Assembly: GCA_025350325.1 (NCBI GenBank)
Contig: JANXYB010000005.1
Span: 1-64,000, forward strand
Length of the DNA stretch: 64,000 nt
Reading direction: 5' to 3'
DNA from: Acidobacteriaceae bacterium
GTDB lineage: Bacteria; Acidobacteriota; Terriglobia; Terriglobales; Acidobacteriaceae
The notes under the pieces are model-generated. The model did not search any database. It worked only from the letters and a program-made list of their open reading frames with translations, and was not told the DNA's origin. Below, piece after piece: positions 17,939-28,131 of this stretch. Position 1 is the first letter of the stretch. Each line of letters begins with the position of its first letter. Position numbers and translations under genes: made by a program.

Positions 17939-19348
17939 ATGGCTGCTGCTCCTGCGCTTAAAAGAGGCATCCGGTTTCGCGACCTGGTGTTGTTTTACGT
18001 GGTCATTGTGCTCAGCGTGCGCTGGACGGCGACTGCTGCAGCCGCTGGTCCGAGCATCTTTGTCATATGGTTTGCCGCGCTGACCTGCTTCTTCATTCCA
18101 CTGGCGGCGTCGGTGATGGAGCTGTCATCGCGCTATCCGCAAGAGGGCGGCATTTACGTTTGGACGCGTGAGGCGTTCGGCGACTTCTCTGGCTTCATCT
18201 GCGCGTGGACGTACTGGATGAGTAATCTGCCCTACTTTCCCGCAGTGCTTTATTTTGGCGCGGCATCTGTCTTGTTTGCTTTCGGGCCGCATGCGCAGAA
18301 ACTGAGTGCGAATCCGCTGTACTACATGGCTTTTGCGACGGTTGCGCTGGCGCTGATCACGATACTCAACATCGTCGGGGTCGACGCAGGCAAGTGGCTA
18401 AACAATATTGGCGCGTTGGGCAGCCTGCTTCCACTGTCTGTTCTGCTGCTGCTGGCCGCGGTGTCGTACTGGCGATTCGGCGCGGCAACCCACTTCACGA
18501 GAGCAAGCATGGTTCCGCAGTGGTCGCTGAACAACGCGGTGTTCTGGTCGGGCGTGTTCTTTGCGTTCAGCGCGATTGAAGCGGTCTCTGCGATGGGCGA
18601 CGAAATTCAAAATCCGCGCAGAGCGATACCATGGGCGATTCTGGTGGCGGGCTTCATTCTCGCTATCGGCTATATCGGCGGCACCGCCGCGCTGTTGGTG
18701 GCGCTGCCTACCGCAGCAGTGGGAGGGCCCGACGGTTTTGTGAACGGCATTCGCATGCTGAGCGAACGGCTGGGCGTGGGATGGATGCTTGCGCCCATGG
18801 CGTTGCTGGTCGGGTTGAATGCGGTTGGCGGAGCGGCCGGGAATCTCTCAACAACGGCACGGCTGCCCTTTGTCGCGGGCGTCGATCGCTATCTCCCCTC
18901 GGCGTTCGGATCGATTCATCCGCGCTTCCGCACGCCGTGGGTTGCGATTGGCGTGTATGGCGCGGCCGGCATCATCATGGCGATGTTGGGGCAGGCAGGT
19001 ACCACGGTGCGCGGCGCATATGACGTGCTGGTCAGCATGGGCGTGATTTCGCTGTTTTTGCCTTACTTATTTCTGTTTGCCGCGATGATCCGCATGCAGA
19101 GCAGGCCTGCGGGGCCTGAGGTACGGCGCGTGCCGGGCGGTAAGCCCGTAGCGATTGCGCTGGCGTCGGTGGGCCTCGCGAGTACGGCGATCACGATCGT
19201 GCTGTCGATGATTCCAGGCAACGAGGAGACCAACAAGCCGCTCGCGGTGGCGAAGGTGCTGGGCGCGACGATGGTGCTGGTGGGTGCGGGCGTGGCCGTC
19301 TTCGTTGCGGAGCGGCGCCGGGCGCGATTGCGGAACCGTTCTGTCTGA
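17939..19348 (+). CDS. APC superfamily amino-acid/polyamine permease
   Basis: 469 residues with about twelve transmembrane segments, typical of amino acid-polyamine-organocation permeases. The first helix is followed by SVMELSSRYPQEGGIYVW, which corresponds to the conserved helix-2 region with the AELxxxxPxxGGxYxW pattern, and later by FSAIEAVSAMGDEIQNPRRAIP, the helix 6-7 signature shared by the family. The protein probably imports an amino acid or its derivative in symport, but the substrate is not evident. The ATG at 17939 is preceded by TATGCT nine bases upstream and has no ribosome site. It is followed by mdh after 134 bases. Confidence 0.9.
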   Translation: MAAAPALKRGIRFRDLVLFYVVIVLSVRWTATAAAAGPSIFVIWFAALTCFFIPLAASVMELSSRYPQEGGIYVWTREAFGDFSGFICAWTYWMSNLPYFPAVLYFGAASVLFAFGPHAQKLSANPLYYMAFATVALALITILNIVGVDAGKWLNNIGALGSLLPLSVLLLLAAVSYWRFGAATHFTRASMVPQWSLNNAVFWSGVFFAFSAIEAVSAMGDEIQNPRRAIPWAILVAGFILAIGYIGGTAALLVALPTAAVGGPDGFVNGIRMLSERLGVGWMLAPMALLVGLNAVGGAAGNLSTTARLPFVAGVDRYLPSAFGSIHPRFRTPWVAIGVYGAAGIIMAMLGQAGTTVRGAYDVLVSMGVISLFLPYLFLFAAMIRMQSRPAGPEVRRVPGGKPVAIALASVGLASTAITIVLSMIPGNEETNKPLAVAKVLGATMVLVGAGVAVFVAERRRARLRNRSV

Positions 19349-19431
19349 AAACCCGAAACGTCTTTTGCGGGCCTCGTTGCTGATGGTGTTGTACTTTATT
19401 CTTTCGGAACGTATGTTGATGGAGCAGATGA

Positions 19432-20409
<978 letters not shown>

Positions 20410-20437
20410 ACGCTTGCCACCTCGCTAATCGCACCAC

Positions 20438-20472
20438 AAGAGGCCATTCCGCCATCGGAATGGCCTCTTTTC
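20438..20472 (+). terminator. Rho-independent terminator of mdh
   Basis: A 13-bp inverted repeat AAGAGGCCATTCC / GGAATGGCCTCTT with a six-base loop, followed by TTCTT, starting 28 bases after the mdh stop codon. Confidence 0.9.
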
Positions 20473-20700
20473 TTGGAGTCAACCGAATGGATGAGTATCT
20501 GACCCATCCATTGGGCGAAGACCGGTATACCTCCGGCAAAAGACACTTCTGGTGAAGTGCTGGCGCCCATGCGTATTTCTGCCGCCCCAAGGCACACAAA
20601 GCACGCACGCAGCGACCTACCGCCGAAAAAGTTTTTCCCGGTTCCCGATCGCAGTCCCAGCAAGAGGACTTTTACCACGCAAGTTTCTTCAAGGAGCGCC

Positions 20701-23700
20701 ATGTTTCGCCGATTCCTCTACGTCTCTCTCTGCCTCGCCTTCGTCCTTGTCACAGCGCACGCCCAAAGCAATTATGCAGTCGTGCGCGGATCGATTCTCG
20801 ACCCGCAACATCATGCGATTGCCGGTGCCCATGTCCACATTACGGCGGTGGGAACCGGCTCTGAACGCGAAGTTTCAGCTAATGGCACAGGCCTCTTTGA
20901 AATTGCCGGCCTGCATCCGGGCGCATACAAGCTCACGGTCGATAGCACTGGATTCAAACACGGCGAACGAACCATCGATCTCGAAGTCGGTCAGCAGGCA
21001 ACCATCGACCTGGAACTGAGTCTCAGCAGCGATACGCAAACCGTTACTGTAAAAGCCTCCGGCGAACTGCTCAAGACTCAAGATGCCAGCGTGGGCGAAG
21101 TCGTGGATCAGCGTTCGGTCGATTCCCTACCCCTCAACGGCCGCATGCTGATTGACCTGGTCCTCACTGTGCCCGGAGCGCACCTCAGCCACGGAGCATC
21201 TGCCGGCGATATGAATCCGCTCTACTGGCGGCCCGGCCAGCGTTCGGCAGTCAGCATCGGCGGCAGCCGTCCCAACGCAAACTACTTTCTGCTCGATGGC
21301 GCAACCAATACCGACCCAACATTCAGCACGCAAAACCTGAGTGCCTCGCCTGATGCGGTGCAGGAGTTCCAGGTACAGACCGGCAGCTACTCCGCAGACA
21401 TGGGCGGCGCAGGCGGCGGCCAGATCAATATCGTCACCCGCTCCGGCTCGGGCAACTTTCACGGCACCGCCTACGAATTTCTTCGCAACGGCGCGATGGA
21501 CGCTCACTCGTTCAACCAGATGGGCAGCTCGAATTTTCTGGTGCAAAATAACTTTGGCGCTTCTGTCGGAGGCCCGGTCTGGCATGCCGGCAAAACATTC
21601 TTTTTTGTGAATTACGAAGCGCTGCGCAATGTTGAATTGATGGCGATGGTCGATACTGTTCCGACGCCTGCCGAGGTCTCCGGTGACTTCAGTCAGAGCG
21701 GCGTGAACATCTACGATCCCAACTCGACCACGGCTAACCCGAGTTACAACCCCAACATTCCGATCAGCAAGACCAATCCCCAATATATTCGCCAACAATT
21801 TTCTTACAACGGCGTGCCCAATGTGATCCCGCCGAGCATGATCACGCAAGCCGCGTCAATCATGCTTAATGCGTACACGCCACAGCCCAACACAATGAAC
21901 ATGGGCTCAACCACAATGATGGGCCAGCCGACCGTGATCGGTGCGGGCAACGACGCCAACAATTTTCTCGACTCGCGCAAACAGCGCATGACCAACGACC
22001 AGGGAACTGTGCGCATCGACCATAGTTTCGGCAACGGCGATACGGCGTTTTTCCGCTACTCAGGTGCGGGCGAATACGGATTTATGCCAGAGGGGCTGCC
22101 GGGCTTCGGCTTCTATCACGACGATCTATCGCAGCAGGGCATCCTCGCATACAATCACGTCTTCTCTTCGCATCTCGTCAATATGGCGACGGGCGCCATC
22201 TCGCGCTTGAGCATGATGCACACCACCGAGAGCGCAAACAAAATCGATATCGTTTCACAACTGGGAATTAATGGAACCGGTTTCGGCGGTTCGGCAGCCT
22301 GGGGCGCTCCCTACTTCAACGTGCAGGGCTATTCGCCGCTCGGCGACAGCTATCTGGCCACTCCAATGCACGCGTGGGACACCGTCGTCGAAGGGCGTGA
22401 CACCCTAAACTGGCAGGCAGGTCGCCACAGCGCCAAATTTGGCGGCGCTTATCGGAAATTCATCTGGCCGATGTGGGGATTTTTTCAAAACCGCGGCTAC
22501 TACCAATTCACCAATGGCTACACAACTGAGTACGCACTCAACGACGGCCATACCGGATCGTCGCTGGCCAGCTTTCTCCTCGGCCTACCCGCGGCGCGGC
22601 AGGGCCAGGTAGGCGTGCCGCAGATGGATCTGCGCCAGTGGTATGCAGACGGATACGCGCAAGATGCATGGCGCGTTACTCCTACGACCACGCTCACCTA
22701 CGGCGGACGCTATGAGTTTATGAGTCCTCTGGTCGACATCCGTTACACCAACAGCAATCTTGACCTCAGCAGTGGAGCCCCGCGCGTTTTCATCGGCGGA
22801 CAAAACGGTTATCCCAAGGGCTTGATGTACGCCAATCACACCAACTTTGCACCGCGCCTTGGCCTCGCACAAAGTTTGCCGCGCCTCGGCCTGGTCGCCC
22901 ATATCGCTTACGGCATCTTCTATACGCCGGTCGATATGAACACGTGGTGCAATCAGCGCCACAACGTGCCATATGTATTTCCAGAGACGGCGCAGGTCGA
23001 TCCGTTTGTGACCCCCGCCACGCCGCTCACGTTGAACTTCCCTGCTCCGGTCCTGGGCAAAACCGCGGTCAGCTTTACCAGCCTGCAGCTGCACGCCCCG
23101 CCGCAATACATTCAGCAGTGGAGTGCGTCCATCGAAAAGCAACTTGGTAGCGAAACCACAGTTGAGGTTGGCTATCTTGGCGCTGGCGGATTTCACCTGC
23201 AGCGTTCGCACCTTATCAACAACGCGCAACCCGGACCAGGCCTGATTCAGCCTCGCCGCCCCCATCCAAAAATCAGCTTCGTGCCTAACACCGTTTTCCC
23301 AACAAGCGTCGCGCAATCCATGACCAGCTCAACCTTCCCAGTCAGCACCATTAACCTGCTCGAAAATACTTCGCAGAGCTGGTACGACGCTGGCTATGTC
23401 AACGCCCGCCGTCGCTATGCGAATGGCCTCAGCCTCCTCGCGAACTACACCTTTGCCAAGTCGCTCGAGAATGCTCCCGACTTCCGCTCGCCGATGTTCG
23501 AGGCCGCTACGCCTCAAAACAACGACGACCTGAGTGCTGAGAGGGGCCCGGGCTGCGACATCCGCCATCGCTTTGCTCTTAGCGCTGTCTACAGTTCGCG
23601 CGCTTACGGAACAAACCGTCTCGAGCGTATACTCACGCGCGATTGGCGCGGCTCTCTCGAATACCAGACGCAGTCTGGATTTCCCCTCACTATTTCTGTC

Positions 23701-24093
23701 TTTGGCGATACTGCCAACGCGGGCACCGTCGTCGGTGAGAATCCCATTCGCGCCAACCTGACAGGGCAAAAAGTGTTTGGCACCGGCACACGCAACTCCA
23801 CCAAATGGATCAACCCCGGTGCGTTTGCCGCGCCCCCCGCCTACACCTATGGCAACGTCGGACGCAACTCCGTCTACGGACCCGGTCTACAAACAATGGA
23901 CGTGGGCCTCGTGCGAGAATTCCCCGTCGGCGAAAAAGCCAGGTTCGAAGCACGCGCCGAATTCTTCAACGCGCTCAACCACACCAACCTCGGAACGCCG
24001 AATCGATTCGTGAATACTTCAAGCTTCGGCAGCATTACCGAGGTCGCCACACCGGGCCGCGAGATTCAATTGAGCGCGCGCCTCAGCTTTTAA
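20701..24093 (+). CDS. Oar-like TonB-dependent outer-membrane protein, 1130 residues
   Basis: Starts at the ATG at 20701, which has AAGGAG at good spacing and a signal peptide (FRRFLYVSLCLAFVLVTAHA, then Q); the frame's upstream part contains no such features. The mature N-terminus is a carboxypeptidase-regulatory-like domain (YAVVRGSILDPQHHAIAGA to LELSLSSDTQTVTV). Next is a plug with SVDSLPLNGRMLIDLV, SIGGSRPNANYFLLDGA and GGQINIVTRSGSGNFHG, then a long beta-barrel ending in the aromatic Phe (LSARLSF). This Oar-like class is massively expanded in Acidobacteriota and is thought to move large substrates, but the ligand is unknown. No TonB or SusD-like gene is adjacent. Confidence 0.93.
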   Translation: MFRRFLYVSLCLAFVLVTAHAQSNYAVVRGSILDPQHHAIAGAHVHITAVGTGSEREVSANGTGLFEIAGLHPGAYKLTVDSTGFKHGERTIDLEVGQQATIDLELSLSSDTQTVTVKASGELLKTQDASVGEVVDQRSVDSLPLNGRMLIDLVLTVPGAHLSHGASAGDMNPLYWRPGQRSAVSIGGSRPNANYFLLDGATNTDPTFSTQNLSASPDAVQEFQVQTGSYSADMGGAGGGQINIVTRSGSGNFHGTAYEFLRNGAMDAHSFNQMGSSNFLVQNNFGASVGGPVWHAGKTFFFVNYEALRNVELMAMVDTVPTPAEVSGDFSQSGVNIYDPNSTTANPSYNPNIPISKTNPQYIRQQFSYNGVPNVIPPSMITQAASIMLNAYTPQPNTMNMGSTTMMGQPTVIGAGNDANNFLDSRKQRMTNDQGTVRIDHSFGNGDTAFFRYSGAGEYGFMPEGLPGFGFYHDDLSQQGILAYNHVFSSHLVNMATGAISRLSMMHTTESANKIDIVSQLGINGTGFGGSAAWGAPYFNVQGYSPLGDSYLATPMHAWDTVVEGRDTLNWQAGRHSAKFGGAYRKFIWPMWGFFQNRGYYQFTNGYTTEYALNDGHTGSSLASFLLGLPAARQGQVGVPQMDLRQWYADGYAQDAWRVTPTTTLTYGGRYEFMSPLVDIRYTNSNLDLSSGAPRVFIGGQNGYPKGLMYANHTNFAPRLGLAQSLPRLGLVAHIAYGIFYTPVDMNTWCNQRHNVPYVFPETAQVDPFVTPATPLTLNFPAPVLGKTAVSFTSLQLHAPPQYIQQWSASIEKQLGSETTVEVGYLGAGGFHLQRSHLINNAQPGPGLIQPRRPHPKISFVPNTVFPTSVAQSMTSSTFPVSTINLLENTSQSWYDAGYVNARRRYANGLSLLANYTFAKSLENAPDFRSPMFEAATPQNNDDLSAERGPGCDIRHRFALSAVYSSRAYGTNRLERILTRDWRGSLEYQTQSGFPLTISVFGDTANAGTVVGENPIRANLTGQKVFGTGTRNSTKWINPGAFAAPPAYTYGNVGRNSVYGPGLQTMDVGLVREFPVGEKARFEARAEFFNALNHTNLGTPNRFVNTSSFGSITEVATPGREIQLSARLSF

Positions 24094-24124
24094 TGGCGAT
24101 AAGGTTTGTCCCTGAGCTCGGCAG

Positions 24125-25042
24125 TTAGTCCTTGAGAAACTCGAGCACCTTCGGAGCGATCTGGCTCGCGCACTCGTTTGGGGCCAGATGGCCGCATCCG
24201 GGAATCGCTTCCAACTCCGATTGCGGAATCAGGCGATGCATCATTTCACCTTGGCTAAACGGAAAAAGCCGATCTTCCCTACCCCATACAATCAGCACCC
24301 GCATCTTCAATCCCGGCGTCAGGGTGTCAGTAGTGTCGCGACCCAGCATCATTGAATCGATCGCTCGACGGATTACCCAAAGATTGTTGCGCGAACTTCG
24401 CAAAATGTCCCTGACGACGAATGCTGGAAGCATGGGAGGCTTCGGAATGAGCAGAGCGTAGAGTTGTTCCAGTTCAGCCGGCGAACTTGGCGTGAAGAGC
24501 TGCGTATCCCACACCGGCTTCTCGTAAATGCCGGCGCTGTCAAAAAGCATCAGGCGTTGCACGCGTGCAGGGTGAGCACTCGCAACGCGCTGCGCGACCC
24601 AGCCGCCCATCGACCATCCGCCGAGGTCGAACTGCTTCAAACCCGTCGAATCGGCAAACCCAATAACGACCGAGGCCTCGTCCGCTATCGAATAAGAAAA
24701 ATCCGTCGGTTTGTCGCTCCGCCCAAAGCCCAACAGATCTGGCATGTATACGCGATAACCGGCTTTGGTGAGATAAGGCGCAAGATTCTGCCAATCCTCC
24801 GATCGGCCACCCAGCCCATGCACAAGCACCACAGCCGTCCCATTAACCGGTCCCATCGTGTAGTAGTGAACGCGATGCCCTGCAATCGTCGTATAGCGGC
24901 TGTCCGCACCGGAAAGGAGCATGTGAAGCTCTCCGTATTCCCGAAAGAATTTGACGGGCCGCGCCCAGATCGCCGCAAAAACCAATATCGCCCCAGCCAG
25001 CAATAAACCCACGAACCACTTGAACTTACCGATCCGTGTCAC
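24125..25042 (-). CDS. Alpha/beta hydrolase, membrane-anchored
   Basis: 305 residues from the GTG at 25042, which is supported by AGGAGGAAAA immediately upstream. It overlaps the stop codon of the Nudix gene (GTGA), so the two are coupled. The N-terminus (GKFKWFVGLLLAGAILVFAA) is a single transmembrane anchor or uncleaved signal. The hydrolase fold has the oxyanion segment LVHGLGG, the nucleophile Ser144 in GGWSMGG, the acid Asp in WGREDRLFPF, and the His in IPGCGHLAP. The cap domain resembles C-C hydrolase and lipase-like enzymes. The substrate is not inferable. Confidence 0.9.
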   Translation of the reverse strand: MTRIGKFKWFVGLLLAGAILVFAAIWARPVKFFREYGELHMLLSGADSRYTTIAGHRVHYYTMGPVNGTAVVLVHGLGGRSEDWQNLAPYLTKAGYRVYMPDLLGFGRSDKPTDFSYSIADEASVVIGFADSTGLKQFDLGGWSMGGWVAQRVASAHPARVQRLMLFDSAGIYEKPVWDTQLFTPSSPAELEQLYALLIPKPPMLPAFVVRDILRSSRNNLWVIRRAIDSMMLGRDTTDTLTPGLKMRVLIVWGREDRLFPFSQGEMMHRLIPQSELEAIPGCGHLAPNECASQIAPKVLEFLKD

Positions 25043-25503
25043 TTTTCCTCCTGCATATCCCTCCTGGGACTTTGCACCCGCTGCCAGCCCACTTCGATCA
25101 CCCGCACCGTCGCCCGATCGAGTTCCAGCGCACCGCCGTCTATCCATTCTTCGCGCCGCACCCAGCGCACATCCTCCGCATCTGAGCGTGCACGCAGTTT
25201 GCCACCAACCACGCGGCAGAGGTAGTCGGCAATCACGTAATGGTAGCGAACCCGCTCCGCCTCACGGTGAACGCGATCAACCAATTCAATCAACTCGATC
25301 GCTTCGACCGTCAACCCCGTCTCCTCTTCAACCTCACGCACCACGCCATCGACTATCAATTCGCCTAATTCGAGCAGGCCTCCGGGTAACGACCACTTTC
25401 CTTTTAGCGGCTCATGTCCTCGCCGTACCAGCAAAACACGTCCCTTGTCGATGACCACTGCTCCCACAGCCATCAGCGGCGAATTCGGAAATTCTCTCTG
25501 CAT
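25039..25503 (-). CDS. Nudix hydrolase
   Basis: 154 residues. The Nudix box is complete: GGLLELGELIVDGVVREVEE followed by ETGL, i.e. G-x5-E-x7-REVxEExGL, which binds the divalent metals. Upstream is the core strand VGAVVIDKGRVLLVRRGHEP with GKWSLPGG, typical of ADP-ribose or dNTP-type hydrolases. Ribosome site GGAGG lies five bases before the ATG. The downstream alpha/beta hydrolase gene overlaps its stop codon. Substrate not predictable; likely a nucleoside diphosphate derivative. Confidence 0.93.
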   Translation of the reverse strand: MQREFPNSPLMAVGAVVIDKGRVLLVRRGHEPLKGKWSLPGGLLELGELIVDGVVREVEEETGLTVEAIELIELVDRVHREAERVRYHYVIADYLCRVVGGKLRARSDAEDVRWVRREEWIDGGALELDRATVRVIEVGWQRVQSPRRDMQEEK

Positions 25504-25637
25504 AGGCCTCCGATGTTGGCGATGTCTTTACCATATCTTCTTATCTCGCTCCGACACGAAGGTCACCTAAAGTTGCCATTTAGACTGCGTTTGCATCGCT
25601 TGCCTACGCGTATCATCAAATCGCATAGGAGTGTCCA

Positions 25638-25844
25638 ATGGCGGAAATTACGCTGCTCATTGATGGGATGCACTGCGGAGCGTGTATTCGCCGCGTCACC
25701 CAGGCCCTATCGTCTGCTGAAGGGGTCAGCGTTTCAGAGGTGCGGCTTGGCGCGGCACGCATCAGTGCACCCGACGCGACGCCGCCCGATGCTGCCATCG
25801 CAGCGTTGGCCAAAGCTGGATTCGCAGCCCACGTGGAGAAATAA
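25638..25844 (+). CDS. copZ: CopZ-like heavy-metal-binding protein
   Basis: 68 residues, a single heavy-metal-associated domain with the Cu(I)-binding motif GMHCGACIRRV (Cys at about residues 13 and 16), as in CopZ/Atx1 chaperones that hand Cu(I) to the ATPase. TAGGAG precedes the ATG. It ends eight bases before copA, so the two form an operon. No copper-responsive regulator is visible in the window. Confidence 0.9.
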   Translation: MAEITLLIDGMHCGACIRRVTQALSSAEGVSVSEVRLGAARISAPDATPPDAAIAALAKAGFAAHVEK

Positions 25845-25852
25845 CTCCATCG

Positions 25853-28111
25853 ATGCCGGTATCCCTCACAGAATCGGTTACTTTGCCCGTGGTGGGCATG
25901 ACGTGCGCCTCCTGCCAGCACCACGTTGAAGGAGCCTTGCAGGCGACCCCTGGCGTTGAGTCTGCGCGTGTCGATCTGATGGGCAATCGTGCCACCATTG
26001 TTTTCGACCCAAGCGTAGCTTCCGCGCAGACGCTCATCGATGCAATCCGCGGGGCTGGATACGATGCGGTGCTACCGCATGGCGATGAACACGCTCCTGA
26101 AGACAGTCTCGACGCCCCCGGCGGTCCAGGAGTAAAAGCGGCTGTAACGCTTGCCGCCGGAGTCGTGGCGATGATGCTGGCCATGCCGCTCGATGACCAG
26201 ATGGGCGTGCTTGATCGAAACTTCATGAGCATCTTCCCCTGGCTTTATGCTCTGCCGCCAGACTTGCTGCGCTGGTTCCTATTGATAACGACGGCGGCAC
26301 TCATGGTATGGGCAGGCCGCGGCATTTATGTCAGCGCAGCGAGCGCACTGCGCCACGGCACGACCAATATGAACACGCTGGTCGGATTGGGTACCGGCGT
26401 GGCTTTTCTTTACTCGGCCTATGCCACGTTTTTCCCTTCACCGGACCGGCAGGTCTACTTCGACGCGGTGCTGCTCATCACTGGCTTTTTGCTATTGGGC
26501 AAAACGCTGGAACACCGCGCGAAGCGCCGAGCTTTAGCCGCGTTGAATGCGCTGAGTCGCCTGCGTCCCGTCACCGCGCGCCGAATACTTAAAGGCCTTG
26601 AGTCCATGGTACCGCTCAGTGAGATCGGCCCGGGCGACAGCGTACTGGTGCTGCCCGGCGAACGATTCCCCGTGGACGCGACAATTTCCGAGGGCCGCAC
26701 CAGCGTTGATGAGTCCATGCTGACCGGCGAGTCGATGCCCCAGCCACGCGAGGTTGGCGGACGCGTCCTGGCCGGCTCGCTTAACTATGACGGAGCTGTG
26801 GTCTGCGAAGCTCAATCCACGGGCGGAGCGACCGTGCTGGCGCAGATCACCAGAATGGTCGAGCAAGCGCAATCATCGCGTGCGCCGATGGAGCGGCTGG
26901 CCGACCGCGCCAGTTCCATCTTTGTCCCGATTGTGCTAAGTCTTGCTGCGGTCACCTTTGCAGCATGGTTGATGATTGGGCACTCGCTTCCGATGGCCCT
27001 GGCCAACACAGTTGCCGTGCTGGTCATCGCGTGCCCTTGCGCTATGGGACTGGCGGTTCCCGCGGCGCTCACCGTTGCGGTGGGGCGCGGCGCGCAACTC
27101 GGAGTGCTCTTCAAAGGTGGTGAGGCGCTGGAGAGGCTGGCCCATGTCGACATCGTGGTGCTCGACAAGACCGGCACGCTCACCATTGGCCATCCCGTGC
27201 TCCAGTCCGTGAGGACGGTAGGGGGTTACAAAGAAGCGGACATTTTACGCATCGCTGCTGCTGCGGAAGAGCGTTCAAACCATCCCCTCGCGCATGCCTT
27301 GGTCGATTTTGCGCGCGCCCGGAGCCTGAGATGGAAGCCGGCGGAAGATGTGCAAATTCTGCCTGGTCGTGGTCTCACAGCGAAGGTCGAGAATTTCAGT
27401 TGCGTGCTTGGAAACGAAGCTCTCTTTCGCGAAATGTATATTCGAATGCCAGACGCCATTCCACCCACCAGACCCGGCGTGACGCGCCTGTGGATGGCGC
27501 TCGACGATCAGGCCGTCGGCTGCTTCGACGCGCGAGACATGCTACGCCCAGATGGAGCAGCGGCGGTCGATGCGCTCCACAGCGCCGGTCTGCGCGTGCT
27601 GATGCTTACCGGCGACTCCGCTGTGGCGGCCGCTCCCATTGCCAACCAGGCACATATAGACGAATTTGAGGCGGACCTTGACCCGGCAGGCAAGCTGGCG
27701 CGTATTCGCGCCCTGCAAAGCGAAGGCCATCGCGTTGCGATGGTGGGGGACGGCATCAACGATGCGGCAGCGCTTGCCCAGGCAAACGTCGGCATCGCAA
27801 TGGGCACAGGAACAGACCTGGCCAAGGAGGCTGGCGACGTCCTGCTCTTGCGGTCGACTCCCGAAGTCATACCTGCCTCTCTCGATTTAGCGCGCTCCAC
27901 TGTCCGCGTCATGCACGAAAACCTGATTTGGGCGGCCATCTACAACATCCTTGGAATACCGCTTGCCGCCGGGCTGTTGTACCCCGCGTTTCACATCCTG
28001 CTCAGCCCCTGGCTGGCTGCTGCGGCGATGGCTCTCAGTTCGTTAAGCGTTTTGGGCAACAGCCTGCGCCTGCGCAACTGGCGGCCCGTCCCGCCCGCCC
28101 AGGCGCGATAA
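25853..28111 (+). CDS. copA: Copper-translocating P1B-type ATPase
   Basis: 752 residues. One N-terminal metal-binding domain with GMTCASC (Cys18, Cys21), the transmembrane CPC motif (residues 394-396, in VIACPCAMGLAVP), phosphorylation site DKTGTL (Asp438), HP dipeptide in SNHPLAHAL (His477), and the hinge GDGINDA (Asp633 region). These identify a Cu(I)/Ag(I) exporter of the inner membrane. It is preceded by its chaperone copZ. The distal lptFG-like gene starts 21 bases after the stop, so it may be co-transcribed, but the functional link is doubtful. Confidence 0.96.
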   Translation: MPVSLTESVTLPVVGMTCASCQHHVEGALQATPGVESARVDLMGNRATIVFDPSVASAQTLIDAIRGAGYDAVLPHGDEHAPEDSLDAPGGPGVKAAVTLAAGVVAMMLAMPLDDQMGVLDRNFMSIFPWLYALPPDLLRWFLLITTAALMVWAGRGIYVSAASALRHGTTNMNTLVGLGTGVAFLYSAYATFFPSPDRQVYFDAVLLITGFLLLGKTLEHRAKRRALAALNALSRLRPVTARRILKGLESMVPLSEIGPGDSVLVLPGERFPVDATISEGRTSVDESMLTGESMPQPREVGGRVLAGSLNYDGAVVCEAQSTGGATVLAQITRMVEQAQSSRAPMERLADRASSIFVPIVLSLAAVTFAAWLMIGHSLPMALANTVAVLVIACPCAMGLAVPAALTVAVGRGAQLGVLFKGGEALERLAHVDIVVLDKTGTLTIGHPVLQSVRTVGGYKEADILRIAAAAEERSNHPLAHALVDFARARSLRWKPAEDVQILPGRGLTAKVENFSCVLGNEALFREMYIRMPDAIPPTRPGVTRLWMALDDQAVGCFDARDMLRPDGAAAVDALHSAGLRVLMLTGDSAVAAAPIANQAHIDEFEADLDPAGKLARIRALQSEGHRVAMVGDGINDAAALAQANVGIAMGTGTDLAKEAGDVLLLRSTPEVIPASLDLARSTVRVMHENLIWAAIYNILGIPLAAGLLYPAFHILLSPWLAAAAMALSSLSVLGNSLRLRNWRPVPPAQAR

Positions 28112-28131
28112 ACTAACGCAAGAGCCCACCT